Assembly: GCA_963698405.1 (NCBI GenBank) | Contig: CAVOQT010000017.1 | Span: forward strand, 372,001 to 436,000 | Reading direction: 5' to 3' | Length of the DNA stretch: 64,000 nucleotides | Origin: SHZI01 sp963698405 | GTDB lineage: Bacteria > Pseudomonadota > Gammaproteobacteria > Steroidobacterales > GCA-2729495 | Part shown: piece by piece, positions 38,712 through 47,554 of the stretch | Layout: each line of letters begins with the position of its first letter | How positions within the stretch are numbered: position 1 is the stretch's first letter | Made by a program: the position numbers and the translations under genes | The notes under the pieces: model-generated | What the model was told of the DNA's origin: nothing | The model's input: only the letters and a program-made list of their open reading frames with translations | The model's database searches: none

Positions 38712-39608
38712 ATGCCCGATGAAATCCTGTCATGCCCACGCTGCGCCAGACTACCGGGCCTGTGTATCTGCGACCGCATCGAACCAGCTGACACACGGCT
38801 GCGCATCGTGATCCTGCAGCATCCGCAGGAAAACGATGCGGTGCTCGGCACGGCCGGGCTCGTCACGCTGACCCTGCCTAAAGCCGAGATCCGCGTCGGA
38901 CTATCCTGGGCATCGCTCGAACATGCCGTGGGTATCGCCGATATCAACCGCGAGCGCTGGGCTGTGCTGGCTGGCGTAAAGCTCGGCGTCACGCTGCCAG
39001 ATGCAGCCAAAAACCAGCCGGTCGTGGTTATCGATCGCAAGGGCCGAATGCGGGATCTCAAGCGTCACGGACTCGATGGCATCATCGTGCTGGATGGCAC
39101 CTGGAGCCAGGCCAAGACCTTGTGGTGGCGCAATGCATGGCTGCTGAAGCTGCCACGAATCGTGCTGAAACCACGCGAACCGTCGATGTACGGACGTTTG
39201 CGCAAGGAACCCAGACGCGATTTTGTTTCAACACTTGAAGCCATTGCTGACGTACTACCGGCACTCGGCGAATCCGAACAACTGCGCACCAGCCTGCGCC
39301 GCCTGCTACGTACCCTGCTGCAGCGGGCCCGGGATGCCGGTCAGCCGTTGACCAGCCGCCGACATCAAAACGCGCTTGGGCTCGGATATCCCGTAGCCCT
39401 GCGCATAGTCGACGCCCATGCCACGCAGCATGGTGATGATTTCCTGGTTCTCGGCCCACTCGGCGATGACTTTCTTGCCGGTCAGATGACCGATCTCGTT
39501 GATCGAGCGGACCATCTCCCGGTCGATCGGATCATGCAGCATCTCCTTGACGAAACTGCCGTCGATCTTCAGGTAGTCGACCGGAAAGTGCTTCAGATAA
39601 CCGAATGA
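38712..39608 (+). CDS. DTW-domain tRNA-uridine aminocarboxypropyltransferase (3' end uncertain)
   Basis: Residues 1 to about 205 form a DTW domain: zinc-type cysteines CPRCARLPGLCICDR, VILQHPQENDAVLGTAG, and the name-giving motif in IIVLDGTWSQAKTLWWRNAW, then LKPREPSMYGRLRKEPRRD. Such proteins use SAM to make acp3U in tRNA. The last roughly 100 residues overlap the 3' end of the GGDEF/EAL gene on the other strand by 303 nt and look like antisense sequence; a TGA in a neighbouring frame at 39349-39351 would end the protein normally, so a small indel near 39310-39340 is likely. Confidence 0.8.
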   Translation: MPDEILSCPRCARLPGLCICDRIEPADTRLRIVILQHPQENDAVLGTAGLVTLTLPKAEIRVGLSWASLEHAVGIADINRERWAVLAGVKLGVTLPDAAKNQPVVVIDRKGRMRDLKRHGLDGIIVLDGTWSQAKTLWWRNAWLLKLPRIVLKPREPSMYGRLRKEPRRDFVSTLEAIADVLPALGESEQLRTSLRRLLRTLLQRARDAGQPLTSRRHQNALGLGYPVALRIVDAHATQHGDDFLVLGPLGDDFLAGQMTDLVDRADHLPVDRIMQHLLDETAVDLQVVDRKVLQITE

Positions 39609-42014
39609 CGACAGCCCGGTACCGAAATCATCCAGCGCAAACTTGCAGCCAAGCTCCTTGAGCGCATTGATGAAGCGACTGGCCTGCGCAAAGCTGGCAA
39701 TGGCCGCTGTCTCGGTAATTTCGAAGCAGATCTTGCTCGCATCCAGACCACTGCGCTGGAACTGGCGGATCACAAAGGGCAGGAATTCATTGTCGGCCAG
39801 ACTCGATCCCGAAAGATTGATCGAGCACAGCGCGAGGCGCTCACGCTCATCAGCTTCGGAAACCAGCCACAGGAAGGCATGCTCGACGACCCAGCGGTCG
39901 ATATTTGAAATCAGCCCGTAGCGTTCCGCTGCGGAGATGAACAGGTCCGGCGAAACCAGCGCCCCGGCTTCGTCGCGCATGCGCAGCAGGATCTCGTAGT
40001 GGGAACCGGTCTCTTCGGTCTGCAGCGGCTGGATCGTCATGCGATACAGTTCGAAACGGTCTTCCTCAAGCGCATTGTTGATGCGTGCGGCCCACTGCAT
40101 CTCGCGCCGCCGCCGCATCAGATCAATATCGTTCTGCCGGAAACAGTGGATACGGTTGCGGCCTGCTTCCTTGGCAGCCTGGCAGGCACTGTCACCGGCT
40201 GCGACCAGCGTCGCGACACTCTCATTGTCACCGGTGATCGGCACCACGCCGATACTGACACCAAGACGGAAAGTCCGGTCATCCCAGCTGAACTTGTGCT
40301 CGCGGATCGCCTCGCGCAGCATCTCGGCAGTACGCATCGCCTCCTCCTGGCTGCAGGCCTCCAGCAGCAGGCCGAACTCATCACCACCGAGGCGGGCCAG
40401 CGTGTCGCGCCAGCGAATCTTGGCCGTCAGCAGTGCGCCGAGCTGCGTCAGCAGCGTATCGCCGGCACCATGACCACAGGAATCGTTGATGATCTTGAAC
40501 TGGTCGAGGTCAAGGTACAGCAAGGCATAGGAGGTCTCGCGGGCCTTGGCACTTTTCAGCGAGCGCTCGAGCCGGCTCTCAAACTCCCGGCGATTCACCA
40601 GGCCGGTCAGCAGGTCATGACTGGCGTGATAGGACAGTCGCCGGTTCAGTTCCCGCGACTCGCTGACATCGTGAAAGACCAGCACGCCACCCGTCACGCT
40701 GCCGCGATCGTTGCGGATCGGCGAAGCGGTACTCTCTATATACAGCTCGTTGCCATCCCGGCGGATCAGCAGCGAGGGCCGTACCGACTTGACCGAGCGG
40801 TTGCGCTTGATCGAACTCATGACCGGGTTCTCAAGCGGCTCGCAGGTCTCCTCGTGGAAGCCACGGAAGATTTCATCGACATGCCGGCCGTTGGCATCAT
40901 CGAGCTTCCAGCCGGTAAGTTCCTCAGCAACCGGATTTACATACTCGACCACCCCTTCAGCATCCGTGGTGACCACGCCGTCACCGATCGACTGCAGGGT
41001 AATCTGCGCGCTTTCTTTCTCGCGGAACAGCGCCTCTTCATAAACCTTCTGTTCGGTGATATCGGTCTCGACACCGACCAGGCGACGTAACCGGCCCTGC
41101 TCATCGAGCAAGGCCTTGGCGCGACAGATGACCCAGCGCCACTCGCCGTCCTTGCGGCGCATCCGGTGCGTGCTTTCGAATATCTCGGTATGCCCGGCCA
41201 GATGCTCACGCAACTCCGCCTGCGAACATGGGAAATCATCCGGGTGGACGATCCGGCGCCAGTCCGGTGCCGAGTGCGCCAGATCTTCGTCACTGTAGCC
41301 CATCATCGCTTTCCAGCGCGGCGAGTATTCGACGCGGTTATTCACCGCATCGAAATCCCACATGCCGTCGTTAGCGGTTTTCTGCAGCAGGCCCTCGAGC
41401 TCGTCACGTTCGGTGATTTTCTTCGCCGAACGCAGGCGCTCCAGCCCGGACGCAAGACTCGAGCCCAGCAGCTTCAGCAACAGGGTGTGCTCGGCATTCC
41501 AGCTGGCCTGAGGCTGACCGAAAAACAGCGCCATGAAACCGGCACGGTGACCGTGCATGTCGAAGCTGATCAGCAGTACGGCACCACAGCCCAGCATGGC
41601 CAGACGCGCAGCATCAACCGACTGAGCAGCCAGCGGTACGGCAGTATCGGCAAAGCCCCGGACACGCAGATGCTGCAGGCACTGATCCAGCCAGGGAAAT
41701 TCATCCATGGCTACACCGGTCAGCACTTCCGGATTGCAGATCGCGAAGGTACTTCGCGCAGCAATAACGCGATCGATGGTCCGGTGGCTCTCATCCAGGA
41801 ACGCAACGCAGGTCGCATCGCATTCCAGTTCGTCGCGCAGGGTATCCAGGACAGTCGCCAGAACCGAATCAGCCTGTCCGGCAGTCATGTTCTGCAGATC
41901 AACGGCCAGCTTGGTGTAAACGATATCCAGACCACCCGCTCTACGGGAGCCGACCGCGTTCTGCATGCCGGTGATTGTCAGCTGATGATCCATGTCTGCG
42001 ACGGATTCTGACAT
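39306..42014 (-). CDS. PAS/GAF-GGDEF-EAL cyclic-di-GMP signalling protein
   Basis: 902 residues from the ATG at 42014. In order: a GAF-like sensor (about 30-190), a PAS domain with PAC (about 205-325, DGMWDFDAVNNRVEYSPRWK), a second PAS (about 330-450), a GGDEF domain (RLGGDEFGLLLEA, about 460-620) and an EAL domain (about 640-890, with YEILLRMRDEAG in place of EALLRW, FEITETAAI, ALDDFGTGLSSFGYL and YLKIDGSFVK). Both diguanylate cyclase and phosphodiesterase motifs look intact. No membrane segments, so a cytosolic sensor. Signal unknown. It converges on the DTW gene. Confidence 0.92.
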   Translation of the reverse strand: MSESVADMDHQLTITGMQNAVGSRRAGGLDIVYTKLAVDLQNMTAGQADSVLATVLDTLRDELECDATCVAFLDESHRTIDRVIAARSTFAICNPEVLTGVAMDEFPWLDQCLQHLRVRGFADTAVPLAAQSVDAARLAMLGCGAVLLISFDMHGHRAGFMALFFGQPQASWNAEHTLLLKLLGSSLASGLERLRSAKKITERDELEGLLQKTANDGMWDFDAVNNRVEYSPRWKAMMGYSDEDLAHSAPDWRRIVHPDDFPCSQAELREHLAGHTEIFESTHRMRRKDGEWRWVICRAKALLDEQGRLRRLVGVETDITEQKVYEEALFREKESAQITLQSIGDGVVTTDAEGVVEYVNPVAEELTGWKLDDANGRHVDEIFRGFHEETCEPLENPVMSSIKRNRSVKSVRPSLLIRRDGNELYIESTASPIRNDRGSVTGGVLVFHDVSESRELNRRLSYHASHDLLTGLVNRREFESRLERSLKSAKARETSYALLYLDLDQFKIINDSCGHGAGDTLLTQLGALLTAKIRWRDTLARLGGDEFGLLLEACSQEEAMRTAEMLREAIREHKFSWDDRTFRLGVSIGVVPITGDNESVATLVAAGDSACQAAKEAGRNRIHCFRQNDIDLMRRRREMQWAARINNALEEDRFELYRMTIQPLQTEETGSHYEILLRMRDEAGALVSPDLFISAAERYGLISNIDRWVVEHAFLWLVSEADERERLALCSINLSGSSLADNEFLPFVIRQFQRSGLDASKICFEITETAAIASFAQASRFINALKELGCKFALDDFGTGLSSFGYLKHFPVDYLKIDGSFVKEMLHDPIDREMVRSINEIGHLTGKKVIAEWAENQEIITMLRGMGVDYAQGYGISEPKRVLMSAAGQRLTGIPGPLQQGT

Positions 42015-42128
42015 GCTTTTGCCCCAATACAACCTAAGCCGATGTTATCCATCGAGTTTGCAGTTAGTCAGCAGATCCATGATGCTACCCCGGCTTTTCG
42101 CTGTACTACGATCGGAGCAGCCATCGAC

Positions 42129-42947
42129 ATGTCAGACATTCCTGCTGATATCGCTGCGTGGACCCTCAGCTTTCTGGGCGTCGGCAATGCGGCCGCACCG
42201 GATCTCGGCTCGGCCAGCGTAGTGCTCGAACGCGATGAAGTGCCACTGCTGATGGTGGACTGCGGTCAGGAGGCACTGACCGCCTGCCTCGCACGTTATG
42301 CACGGCCACCTCCCGCCGTGTTCATCACGCATGTACATATGGATCATGTCGCCGGCTTCGAGCGCCTGTTCGTCGAAAATTTCTTTGCCCGTGGCGAGCG
42401 GGAACGCACACGACTCTATGTACCGGCCATGCTCGTGCCGCTGCTCCAGGGTCGGGTGGCCGATTACCCCAACGTGGTCGCCGAAGGCGCGGTGAACTTC
42501 TGGGATGCCTTCCGGCTGATTCCCGTAAGCCACGGTTTCTGGCACGCCGACTGCTGGTTCGATGTCTTTCCGGTACGTCACCATGTACCGGGCACCGCTT
42601 ACGGGCTGTGCCTGCCCGGCGCGTTTCTTTACACCGGTGACACGCGACCGATCCCGGAAATCATCGGGCAGTATGCCGACGGGAAGATGCCGCTGATCCA
42701 CGACTGCGACCTGCACGGCAACCCATCCCACACCGGCCTGCCCGATCTGCTGCGCGAATACTCCGCAGAGCAGATCCGCCAGATGGTGGTGTATCACTAT
42801 GCCTCGCCGGCCGACGGTGCTGCACTCGCGGCAGCCGGCCTGCGGGTAGCCAAACCCGGGGAGCAGTTGCAGCTGCCGGCACCGGCGGATGCAGCACTGG
42901 CACATTCCGCCTCCGTAGCCCGCCGCCTGTCACCGCAGAACGACTGA
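42129..42947 (+). CDS. MBL-fold metal-dependent hydrolase
   Basis: 272 residues from the ATG at 42129 (MSDIPADIAAWTLSF); an upstream in-frame ATG at 42042 lacks support. The di-metal motif FITHVHMDHVAGFERLF (HxHxDH) is at about residue 63, with later metal-ligand candidates in FLYTGDTRPI and MVVYHYASPADG. Resembles ribonuclease-Z or lactonase-type members, but the substrate is unknown. Divergent from the GGDEF/EAL gene. Confidence 0.83.
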   Translation: MSDIPADIAAWTLSFLGVGNAAAPDLGSASVVLERDEVPLLMVDCGQEALTACLARYARPPPAVFITHVHMDHVAGFERLFVENFFARGERERTRLYVPAMLVPLLQGRVADYPNVVAEGAVNFWDAFRLIPVSHGFWHADCWFDVFPVRHHVPGTAYGLCLPGAFLYTGDTRPIPEIIGQYADGKMPLIHDCDLHGNPSHTGLPDLLREYSAEQIRQMVVYHYASPADGAALAAAGLRVAKPGEQLQLPAPADAALAHSASVARRLSPQND

Positions 42948-43012
42948 AGCATTTGCTTTAGTCTCGCCCTCATGGCATCTTGATCCCGTCATCCTGACCC
43001 GGGGATATTTCC

Positions 43013-44008
43013 ATGACCTACGAATTCGTCTCACAACGCACCCTGCCGACTTACCAGCATTTCAGCATCCGGCCGGTCAGCGGTGCACTCGGGGCAGAGA
43101 TACACGGCATCAGCATCGGGGATGAGTTGCCACAGCCGGTGATCGATGAGCTGCTGCAGGCACTGCTGGAGTTCAAGGTGATCTTTTTCCGCGATCAGCC
43201 CATCGACAACGACAGCCATCTGGCCTTCGCGCGCCGCTTCGGCATGCCCCAGGGACCGGGCGCCATACCGCAGCCCGAGGGCTACCCGATGATCCGGCGC
43301 CAGCAGTACGACCAGTTTTCCAAGATCGGCTCGGACGTGAACTTTCACGCCGATGATTCCTTTCGCAGCCACCCGTCGAAATTTTCCATCCTGCACGGCA
43401 TCGACATGCCGAAGGCCGGCGGCGACACCATCTGGGCAGACATGGAAAAGGCCTATGCTGCCCTGTCCGCTCCCATGCAGGCCTTCCTCGACGGCCTCAC
43501 CGCTGAGCACAGCCTGATGAAGTCCTTCGGCATGGGCATCCTCAGGCAGTACGGATCCAAGGCCCTGGACAACATGATGAAACGGAATCCGCCCACCGTT
43601 CACCCGATGATCCGTGTGCACCCGGACACTGGCCGCAAGTCCATCTATGCCAGCGAACTGCTCACCGACCGGGTAATCGAACTCAGCCCGAAGGAGAGCG
43701 AGAACCTGCTGCAATTCCTCTACCGCCACAGCTACAGCCCCGAATTCGAGTGCCGCTTCCGCTGGGAAAACAACTCGGTCGCCATGTGGGACAACCGCTG
43801 CACCCAGCATCGCGGCATCAACGACTTCTTCCCGGCCTTCAGGCTGATGCAGCGTATTCCGCTGGTCGACGAACAGCGCCCCTCCTTTCATCCGGAACAG
43901 GAACAGCCGCTGCAGTTTGGCGATGCGCCTTACGTGAATACCGAGGAACTGTTCGACACCCGACCCGAACTGGCCTACGGACACACGACCGGCACCACTG
44001 CCGGCTGA
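43013..44008 (+). CDS. TauD/TfdA-family Fe(II)/2-oxoglutarate dioxygenase
   Basis: 331 residues. Iron ligands HAD (VNFHADDSFRSHPS) and a distal His (CTQHRGINDF), plus the 2-oxoglutarate-binding Arg in FRLMQRIPL. The N-terminal IRPVSGALGAEIHGISI is typical of taurine/2,4-D/alkylsulfatase dioxygenases. Substrate unknown: taurine, an alkyl sulfate or a xenobiotic acid are possible. It is 14 nt before a TetR gene that probably regulates it. Confidence 0.87.
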   Translation: MTYEFVSQRTLPTYQHFSIRPVSGALGAEIHGISIGDELPQPVIDELLQALLEFKVIFFRDQPIDNDSHLAFARRFGMPQGPGAIPQPEGYPMIRRQQYDQFSKIGSDVNFHADDSFRSHPSKFSILHGIDMPKAGGDTIWADMEKAYAALSAPMQAFLDGLTAEHSLMKSFGMGILRQYGSKALDNMMKRNPPTVHPMIRVHPDTGRKSIYASELLTDRVIELSPKESENLLQFLYRHSYSPEFECRFRWENNSVAMWDNRCTQHRGINDFFPAFRLMQRIPLVDEQRPSFHPEQEQPLQFGDAPYVNTEELFDTRPELAYGHTTGTTAG

Positions 44009-44022
44009 GGCGTCGCACCCGC

Positions 44023-44769
44023 ATGACAGAGTCACGTAATCAGGCTGCCGCCCAGAGCACCAGGGAACTGCTCATCCTGACGGCGGAGCGACTGTTCGCC
44101 GAACACGGCATCGACGCTGTATCGCTGCGACAGATCAATACCGAGGCCGGCCAGCGCAACCTGTCAGCAACGCACTATCACTTCGGCTCCAAGGAAGCGC
44201 TCATCGGCATCATCTACGACTTCCGCATGGAGCGTGTGAACCGGCGGCGCATGGCGTTTCTGTCACGTCTGGAGGTGGAGAAGCGGCTGGACGACATCCA
44301 TGCCCTCGTCGAAGCCGTGGTTACACCGATCGTCGAGGAAGTCACGGGCGACGACAGTGGCGCGCACTACATCCGCTTCCTGGCGCAGGTAATCGGCCAC
44401 CCGCAACTGCGGCTCGACCAGCTGTGGACCAGCCGCCACGCTGATGGCCTCTCGCGCATCGTCCACCAGCTGCGCAGCGCGCTGCCGCAGCTGCCGGCAG
44501 CCGTGTACAGCCTGCGTATCGGACTCATGTGGGAGCAGATCATTCATGCACTGGCCGACCAGGACCTGCTGCGCGAGAACGCGGGTCAGACCAGTCATGC
44601 ACTGTTCATCAGCAACCTGATCGATGTGGTCGCCAGCGGCCTGATGGCGCCGGTTGGTGCAACAACTGCGCGCGAACTGAAACGAGCAACGAAAACCAGC
44701 GGTACAAGGAAGGCGCCGTCCGTCAGGCGCAAGAGATCACGGCTGATACCCAATACCCGCCGGCACTGA
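44023..44769 (+). CDS. TetR-family transcriptional regulator
   Basis: 248 residues from the ATG at 44023. Residues about 10-58 form the TetR DNA-binding domain: LLILTAERLFAEHGIDAVSL, then IYDFRMERVN, with the recognition helix in ATHYHFGSKEALIG. The C-terminal region is a helical ligand-binding domain of the YfiR type, and the last 25 residues are basic (KAPSVRRKRSRLIP). Co-directional with and 14 nt after the dioxygenase, so likely its local repressor. Confidence 0.88.
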   Translation: MTESRNQAAAQSTRELLILTAERLFAEHGIDAVSLRQINTEAGQRNLSATHYHFGSKEALIGIIYDFRMERVNRRRMAFLSRLEVEKRLDDIHALVEAVVTPIVEEVTGDDSGAHYIRFLAQVIGHPQLRLDQLWTSRHADGLSRIVHQLRSALPQLPAAVYSLRIGLMWEQIIHALADQDLLRENAGQTSHALFISNLIDVVASGLMAPVGATTARELKRATKTSGTRKAPSVRRKRSRLIPNTRRH

Positions 44770-44790
44770 TCCGGCCTGCTGCCGGCGTCA

Positions 44791-45282
44791 TCATTCGCCT
44801 TGTCCGGGCTGCGAACCTGGCAGCAACTCATAATGCGACTCTACCTGTTGCTGCAGCTCCAGCAGCGCATCCGCTGACATCTGCGCCTCCATCAGCGGAA
44901 ACAGCTTGCGGTCTTCCAGGCGGATATGAGCGTTCAGAAATTCGCCAAAGGCAGCCAGATCAGCGGCGGCGAGCTGTGGATCTTCCGTCAGGCTGCGTAT
45001 CTGGCTGCTCATTTCCCGGTGCTCCTCAAGCAGCTGCGCTACCAGCGCCGCGGCTTCCGCACCCGTGCCGCGGGCTGCCGGAAACACCAGCGCCTCTTCG
45101 ACTGCAAAATGCTGCCGCAGATGCCGCTCAAAGAACCCGGCCAGCAATGCGGCCTGTTCCCCTGGTTCAGACGGCCACTGCCGGTCCGAGGCCGACCCGC
45201 CGCGCATCAGACGCTGCGCCAGGATCAGACACTCGTGATGATCGCGCGCAACAGGAATCAGAGCCGGATGTCGTCGGGCCAT
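44791..45282 (-). CDS. Hemerythrin-domain protein
   Basis: 163 residues from the ATG at 45282 (MARRHPALIPVARDHHECLI); longer in-frame starts at 45297 and 45456 are possible. Di-iron four-helix-bundle ligands are visible: ARDHHECL, ERHLRQHFAVEEALVFP, LLEEHREM and NAHIRLEDRKLFP. Such small hemerythrins bind O2 or NO or act in iron and redox homeostasis. Convergent with the TetR gene. Confidence 0.85.
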   Translation of the reverse strand: MARRHPALIPVARDHHECLILAQRLMRGGSASDRQWPSEPGEQAALLAGFFERHLRQHFAVEEALVFPAARGTGAEAAALVAQLLEEHREMSSQIRSLTEDPQLAAADLAAFGEFLNAHIRLEDRKLFPLMEAQMSADALLELQQQVESHYELLPGSQPGQGE

Positions 45283-45382
45283 GCAATCAACCGCCATCAG
45301 TGTTTCAGCGAACGCCACGGACACTTGCTTGAGCCGCAGCGCATGGCGATCATGGTGCCCGCTACAGGCACCTCCGGCAACC

Positions 45383-45859
45383 ATGATGTCTTCAGGGAAC
45401 CAGCAAGTGATCAGTATTCGCGATGCCACTGCGGCTGATGCCGGGAGCGTGCACACACTGCATGTGACTTCTTCGACAGCCGTCTACCAGCAGTTTTTCG
45501 GCGGCAAGGGACTGGAACAGTGGCTGGCCACGCGCAGCCCGGCAGTGTGCGCGGAGGAAATCGGCAAATGGGCCGTCATCGTGGCCGAAGAAGATGGCGC
45601 CACGGTGGGCTTTGCTGCACTGGACACGGCGAAGGCCAATGTCGATTCCGTGTACGTCGCTCCCGAGCGCTGGCGCCAGGGGATCGGCCGGCAACTCCTG
45701 CTGCGCCTGGAAGAAATCGCCAGGGCCGCAGGCCTGTCACGCATCACACTGCAGGCCACCGGACCCGCCATACAGTTCTACCTCAAGCAGGGCTTCACGA
45801 CACCGAAAGCCCTGGGCCCGAACCCTTCGTGGGCGGAAATGGAAAAGCAGCTCGACTGA
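45383..45859 (+). CDS. GNAT-family acetyltransferase
   Basis: About 150-159 residues. The best start may be the GTG at 45407 (AGGGA 9 nt upstream), giving the typical VISIRDATAADAGSVHTLH; ATGs at 45383 and 45386 also fit. The acetyl-CoA site reads VYVAPERWRQGIGRQLLLRL (R/Q-x-x-G-x-G), then ITLQATGPAIQFYLKQGF, the hallmark C-terminal GNAT element. Substrate unknown. Confidence 0.87.
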   Translation: MMSSGNQQVISIRDATAADAGSVHTLHVTSSTAVYQQFFGGKGLEQWLATRSPAVCAEEIGKWAVIVAEEDGATVGFAALDTAKANVDSVYVAPERWRQGIGRQLLLRLEEIARAAGLSRITLQATGPAIQFYLKQGFTTPKALGPNPSWAEMEKQLD

Positions 45860-45889
45860 CGACAGGCCGATGCCTGCAGCATTGATTAT

Positions 45890-47005
45890 TCAATTCAGCC
45901 AGCGGCTGGCATTGTCGATCAACTCCTTCATGTCCTGGTTGGTCTGCGGCAGCTTGTCGGCCGGCAGATCAAGATGATTCAGTGGCACTTCCTGCTGGTA
46001 CTGATCGAACACCGGCTTGATGATCTCGAGCGGATAGCGCGGTATCGTCCGGCCCTTGCGAAACTCCGCGATCGGAATTTCAGCCTCGATGATGCCCTCA
46101 TTGTTGCTCGGGTCCTCTGCCAGGACTTTGCCCATCGGAGCGACAATGAGCGATCCACCACCCAGACTGGGTGGGACACCCGATTCAGGCGGGAAGGTGA
46201 TGTTGGACATGGCCGAGTAGACGTTGTTGTAAAGCGCGATGGCCTGCACATCCGTCTTCGAGAACAGGGTTGCCGTGCGCAGAATGATTTCCGCACCGCG
46301 CATCGAGTAGGCCGCGAACACAAATGGGTCCAGCTGTACCGTGCTGACCACAAGATTGCCAAATTCGGTCCGCAGGACGGGAAACTCCTCTTCGATACCG
46401 TACTTCTCGCGAAATCTGTCCCGCACACCTTCAACCGTCGTGGTCGGAATCTCCTCGCCGGGATTCAGGCGCAGGATGTTGCGCGACTTCCAGTAGGCTT
46501 TCCTGAGTTTGCCATCACGGCCGATAACCGGATTCAGGCTGAGGATGTGACCCGGCCACTCCGGATCCGTCGCATAGCTGCCAAAGACGATGTAGGTATC
46601 GCAGGCCCTGGCAAGTTCACCGATACGCATGGTTTCCGGACCGGGGATCCGGATGGTGAACTTGAGCTTCTCCGCGCGTGAACCAGCGGAGTAGCCAGTC
46701 AGCGGAAACTCGTTGAACAGGATGATGTCCGGTTTTTTTCCCTTCGTGCAGGCCTGGTTGATCCAGCTCGCCATTCGCTCCACATTGGTGGCAAGCCCCT
46801 CCTTGATCGACGGTGCTTTCTGCAAGTTCACGGGAGAGTGCTGCACCACCTTGATGACGATCACCGGCTTTTCCAGCGGTACCGTCGGATAACTGCCGTC
46901 GGGCCGGACCAGCAGCGGAGCCTCCGGAACAGCCGATGCCGACAGACTGACCATGCCGCCGAGGACGGCACCGGTAATAATTGCCTTCAACCTGAGTCGC
47001 TTCAT
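45890..47005 (-). CDS. Secreted carbon-nitrogen hydrolase-like protein, catalytic Cys replaced
   Basis: 371 residues. ATG at 47005 with AAGGGGA upstream and a signal peptide (AIITGAVLGGMVSLSASA) predict export. Nitrilase/amidase fold: the catalytic Glu in ILFNEFPLTGYS and the Lys in AYWKSRNILRLNPGEEIP are present. The nucleophile strand reads LVVSTVQLDPFVFAAYSMRG where active members have I-C-x-D; the Cys position appears to be Gln, so it may be catalytically dead or use another residue. It follows the Trp-rich gene by 38 nt and may be the fourth gene of that operon. Confidence 0.78.
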   Translation of the reverse strand: MKRLRLKAIITGAVLGGMVSLSASAVPEAPLLVRPDGSYPTVPLEKPVIVIKVVQHSPVNLQKAPSIKEGLATNVERMASWINQACTKGKKPDIILFNEFPLTGYSAGSRAEKLKFTIRIPGPETMRIGELARACDTYIVFGSYATDPEWPGHILSLNPVIGRDGKLRKAYWKSRNILRLNPGEEIPTTTVEGVRDRFREKYGIEEEFPVLRTEFGNLVVSTVQLDPFVFAAYSMRGAEIILRTATLFSKTDVQAIALYNNVYSAMSNITFPPESGVPPSLGGGSLIVAPMGKVLAEDPSNNEGIIEAEIPIAEFRKGRTIPRYPLEIIKPVFDQYQQEVPLNHLDLPADKLPQTNQDMKELIDNASRWLN

Positions 47006-47043
47006 GAATATCCCCTTCCTGAATTGGTGGCGCCCGCACACAG

Positions 47044-47550
47044 CTACAGCACCCGCGAGTCGTAAGCCCAGTGCAGCAACGCCTGACGCTGGCGAGGACG
47101 ACAGCCAAGGTCGCCACGCAGGCAGGATCTCTGCAGCTGGGTCACGTGCCGGCGCATCGCCCGCCAGCGACTGATCTGACGCGCATCATCTTCGCTGCGC
47201 CGGCCCATGTAGTAACGGCAGTACCACTGGAACCAGCCGCGCGGGTCCTCATCCCATATCCAGCCCTTCTCGCGCCAGACCGCCAGTGGTTGCGAGGCGC
47301 GCACATTGAAGAAGTTGAGTGAAGCATCGTAGCGCGAGGGTGAGAGCTTTGCCTTCCTGAACCAGCTGGCAGGAAACTCGCGCACACAGTCCGTCATGTA
47401 CTTGCCGCCGAACACACCGAGCGCCAGCATCTGCGAGGGTGTCAGTTCAGGTTTGAACCCGGCATCGAAGTTCCTGCCCATCGGCTCCGTCAGGCAATAG
47501 ACGTAGTTCTTCTGCATGCGGTCGCTGACCCGCACACGCCGCCGGCTCAT
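47044..47550 (-). CDS. Conserved Trp/Tyr-rich protein of unknown function
   Basis: 168 residues. Seen: SQMLALGVFGGKYMTDC, REFPASWFRKAKLS, ASQPLAVWREKGWIWDEDP and RGWFQWYCRYYMGRR, with RQISRWRAMRRHVTQLQ at the end. No signal peptide or membrane segment. I recall related sequences in bacteria, fungi and plants, without a known function; this is from memory, not a search. It begins 4 nt after the ATP-grasp gene and is flanked by the zinc peptidase and nitrilase-like genes, so an enzyme or scaffold in the same modification pathway is possible. Confidence 0.6.
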   Translation of the reverse strand: MSRRRVRVSDRMQKNYVYCLTEPMGRNFDAGFKPELTPSQMLALGVFGGKYMTDCVREFPASWFRKAKLSPSRYDASLNFFNVRASQPLAVWREKGWIWDEDPRGWFQWYCRYYMGRRSEDDARQISRWRAMRRHVTQLQRSCLRGDLGCRPRQRQALLHWAYDSRVL

Positions 47551-47554
47551 CGCC

